Source of the DNA: Verrucomicrobia subdivision 3 bacterium UBA7542
Lineage (GTDB): Bacteria > Verrucomicrobiota > Verrucomicrobiia > Limisphaerales > UBA11358
Length of the DNA: 7,559 nt
NCBI GenBank assembly: GCA_002479245.1
Contig: DLMG01000266.1
Coordinates: 1-7,559 of the forward strand
Direction of reading: 5' to 3'
Shown here: one piece after another, positions 6,535-7,559 of the stretch
Layout: every line of letters starts with the position of its first letter
Position numbering within the stretch: position 1 is the first letter of the stretch
Position numbers and translations under genes: made by a program
Notes under the pieces: model-generated
Told to the model about the DNA's origin: nothing
Database searches by the model: none
Seen by the model: the letters and a program-made list of their open reading frames with translations, nothing else

Positions 6535-6554
6535 CACGGATGAGACACGGATGA
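6535..6554. repeat. CACGGATGA direct repeat pair
   Basis: CACGGATGA occurs at 6535-6543 and 6546-6554, an 11-bp period, preceded by TTTTTAGC. From memory, tracts of this kind (AGCCACGGATG-A-CACGGATGA) are frequent between genes in Verrucomicrobia and Planctomycetes genomes. They have no known function. Confidence 0.55.
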
Positions 6555-6610
6555 AAATTATGGCAACAACACGGCGCAGAAAAATTGTTTCATTTCTTGA
6601 GACTGACTCT

Positions 6611-6877
6611 TTATGGATTTGCAAGCCGTCCATAGCTTTCTTGGCGCTCCAATTTTTTCAATATGCTTCGCTTGATTTCCTCGCGATTCAATTCCCCAAT
6701 TGAAATTGCTCTCTGCGCGGCAATGGCTTTCAGTTCATCCTTCGACAAATCCTTTTCCAGCAATGCGCGAATTTGTTCGTTCGTCAGGTTGCTGGCAACT
6801 TCTACAGGCTGTCTCTTTGGCTTTGCAATTTCATCATCGTTGCCAGAGGATTCGTGGGTCTTCCAGCGGGATTGCAA
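6611..6877 (-). CDS. Unrecognised small ORF overlapping the phosphorylase 3' end
   Basis: An open frame of 88 residues counted from a TTG at 6877. A TAA lies seven codons further upstream and the frame has no ATG or GTG start. I do not recognise the product. Residues about 29-80 (LTNEQIRALLEKDLSKDELK, then IAAQRAISIGELNREEIKRS, then ILKKLE) look like a compact helical unit resembling a SAP or Rho N-terminal type helix-turn-helix. That resemblance is weak. It overlaps the phosphorylase gene by 44 bp. At the overlap, ATGATG with an ATGA junction to the phosphorylase stop lies in another frame and ends at a TAG after 11 codons, so the true start may have been lost through an indel. It could be a real TTG-started gene, a damaged gene or a chance frame. 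The ordered helical residues favour a gene or its remnant. Confidence 0.5.
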   Translation of the reverse strand: MQSRWKTHESSGNDDEIAKPKRQPVEVASNLTNEQIRALLEKDLSKDELKAIAAQRAISIGELNREEIKRSILKKLERQESYGRLANP

Positions 6878-7559
6878 CGCCTTCGCAGCGCGGCATTACT
6901 CGCGCCGTATAGTCAATTGGTGGCCGTGCCGCAGACACAGTCGCGCTGTAAACGTAGCCGCCTGATTCGTCGGCCAATGGATGAAGGCAGGTCATCTCCT
7001 GTCGCACGGGCGGACTGCCCTTGATTCCGTCGGCATAAAGCTCCACCCGCACCGCCTTGGGGTCGAGGCCATGAAGACTAACTTGAACTTCAATGATGTG
7101 TTTCCCGTCACGAGTCTCCACCTTCACGGTGCCGAAGTGCAGTGTGGCCCATTTCTGTTCCACGCTGTGACGCCAGTCCACCATTTGCTTGCCGATTGCG
7201 CCTTTGTTGGCAACGCGCGAAAGGTAGGCGGCAGCCGCCGGGAGATAATGTTGCTCGGTGTATTCGCGCACGGTGCGGTCGGCGGAAAAACGCGGAGTCA
7301 AACGCGCCATGCTTTCCCGCATTCGCGCGACCCAAGCCGTGGGAATGCCTTTCTCGTTGCGGTTATAGAACTCAGGGATCACCTCGCGTTCGAGCCGTTC
7401 GTAGAGCGTCTCGGCTTCCGCCGCGTCCCAGGCCGGATCGCTGCCATGCTCCTGACCGTCGCCCAGCGCCCAGCCCAAATCCGGGACAAACGCTTCGGCC
7501 CACCAGCCGTCCAATTCCGAAAGATTGATGCCGCCGTTGACCAGCACCTTCATGCCGCT
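6834..7559 (-). CDS. glgP: Alpha-glucan phosphorylase, C-terminal part (5' end outside window)
   Basis: The visible 241 residues begin inside the conserved SGMK motif. By the phosphorylase signature (M-K-x2-[LM]-N) Lys4 of the visible part is the pyridoxal-phosphate lysine; here the motif reads MKVLVN. Next come NGGINLSELDGWW, GWALGDG and IPTAWVARMRESMARLTPRFSA, with REYTEQHYLPA after them. These are landmarks of the TIGR02094-type glucan phosphorylases (family GT35) rather than the E. coli GlgP/MalP branch. The last 100 residues form the expected beta-rich C-terminal domain and end PLEDPRILWQR, so the 3' end is complete. The enzyme releases glucose-1-phosphate from glycogen-like or maltodextrin chains using phosphate. 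An internal ATG at 7553 is not the true start, because the frame continues to the window edge. Confidence 0.92.
   Translation of the reverse strand, partial: SGMKVLVNGGINLSELDGWWAEAFVPDLGWALGDGQEHGSDPAWDAAEAETLYERLEREVIPEFYNRNEKGIPTAWVARMRESMARLTPRFSADRTVREYTEQHYLPAAAAYLSRVANKGAIGKQMVDWRHSVEQKWATLHFGTVKVETRDGKHIIEVQVSLHGLDPKAVRVELYADGIKGSPPVRQEMTCLHPLADESGGYVYSATVSAARPPIDYTARVMPRCEGVAIPLEDPRILWQR

Larger units (their letters stand above)
6396..6610. other. Intergenic region upstream of the toxin-antitoxin pair
   Basis: This 215-bp gap is AT-richer toward the right. It holds the possible toxin-antitoxin promoter, a 13-bp GC-rich word at 6437-6449 shared with 5805-5817, and paired CACGGATGA units. 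No terminator for the small ORF ending at 6611 is evident. A 50-codon plus-strand frame from 6552 has no support. Confidence 0.45.

Noticed and set aside
6396..6548. 51-residue N-terminal extension of the antitoxin
   Set aside because: It reads through the possible promoter and repeat region and does not resemble the antitoxin family.
6552..6704. 50-codon plus-strand frame beginning MKIMATTRRR
   Set aside because: It has no ribosome binding site, mostly lies antisense to the small ORF ending at 6611, and resembles nothing I recognise.

Overview
This window (about 7.6 kb, GC-rich) comes from a bacterial chromosome. Every gene I can support lies on the minus strand. The content suggests a Verrucomicrobia-like soil or sediment bacterium: a PRC-barrel stress-type protein, an alpha-glucan phosphorylase of the non-canonical TIGR02094 type, weak or absent Shine-Dalgarno sequences on most genes, and short intergenic repeats such as paired CACGGATGA units. 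That assignment is inference from style, not from a marker gene.

The layout is given here in transcription order, from high to low coordinates. At the right edge is the C-terminal third or so of an alpha-glucan phosphorylase, cut by the window end just upstream of its PLP lysine. Its 3' end overlaps an unrecognised small ORF that has no ATG start. An AT-richer gap with short repeats follows. Next is a type II toxin-antitoxin pair: an addiction-module antitoxin, then a RelE/ParE-type toxin overlapping it by 4 nt. A 278-bp gap with repeats and inverted repeats separates this pair from the main cluster.

The main cluster runs DUF1737-like small protein, HAD hydrolase, acetate kinase (ackA), transaldolase (tal), glucose-6-phosphate isomerase (pgi). 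Junctions are a 4-nt overlap, a 14-nt overlap, a 12-nt gap and a 29-nt gap, so it is very probably one operon. Pgi and Tal act on fructose-6-phosphate where glycolysis meets the non-oxidative pentose phosphate pathway. AckA makes ATP from acetyl phosphate. No phosphotransacetylase or phosphoketolase is visible. Together with the glucan phosphorylase, which releases glucose-1-phosphate, the region reads as a sugar-phosphate and storage-carbon neighbourhood.

After pgi comes a 209-bp gap, then the start of a protein with two PRC-barrel repeats that runs off the left edge. I see no rRNA, tRNA, CRISPR array, transposase or prophage gene. I do not see a clearly new multi-gene system. The most useful leads are the operon arrangement, the pair of similar intergenic elements, the palindrome in the toxin-antitoxin promoter region, and the small ORF overlapping the phosphorylase gene.
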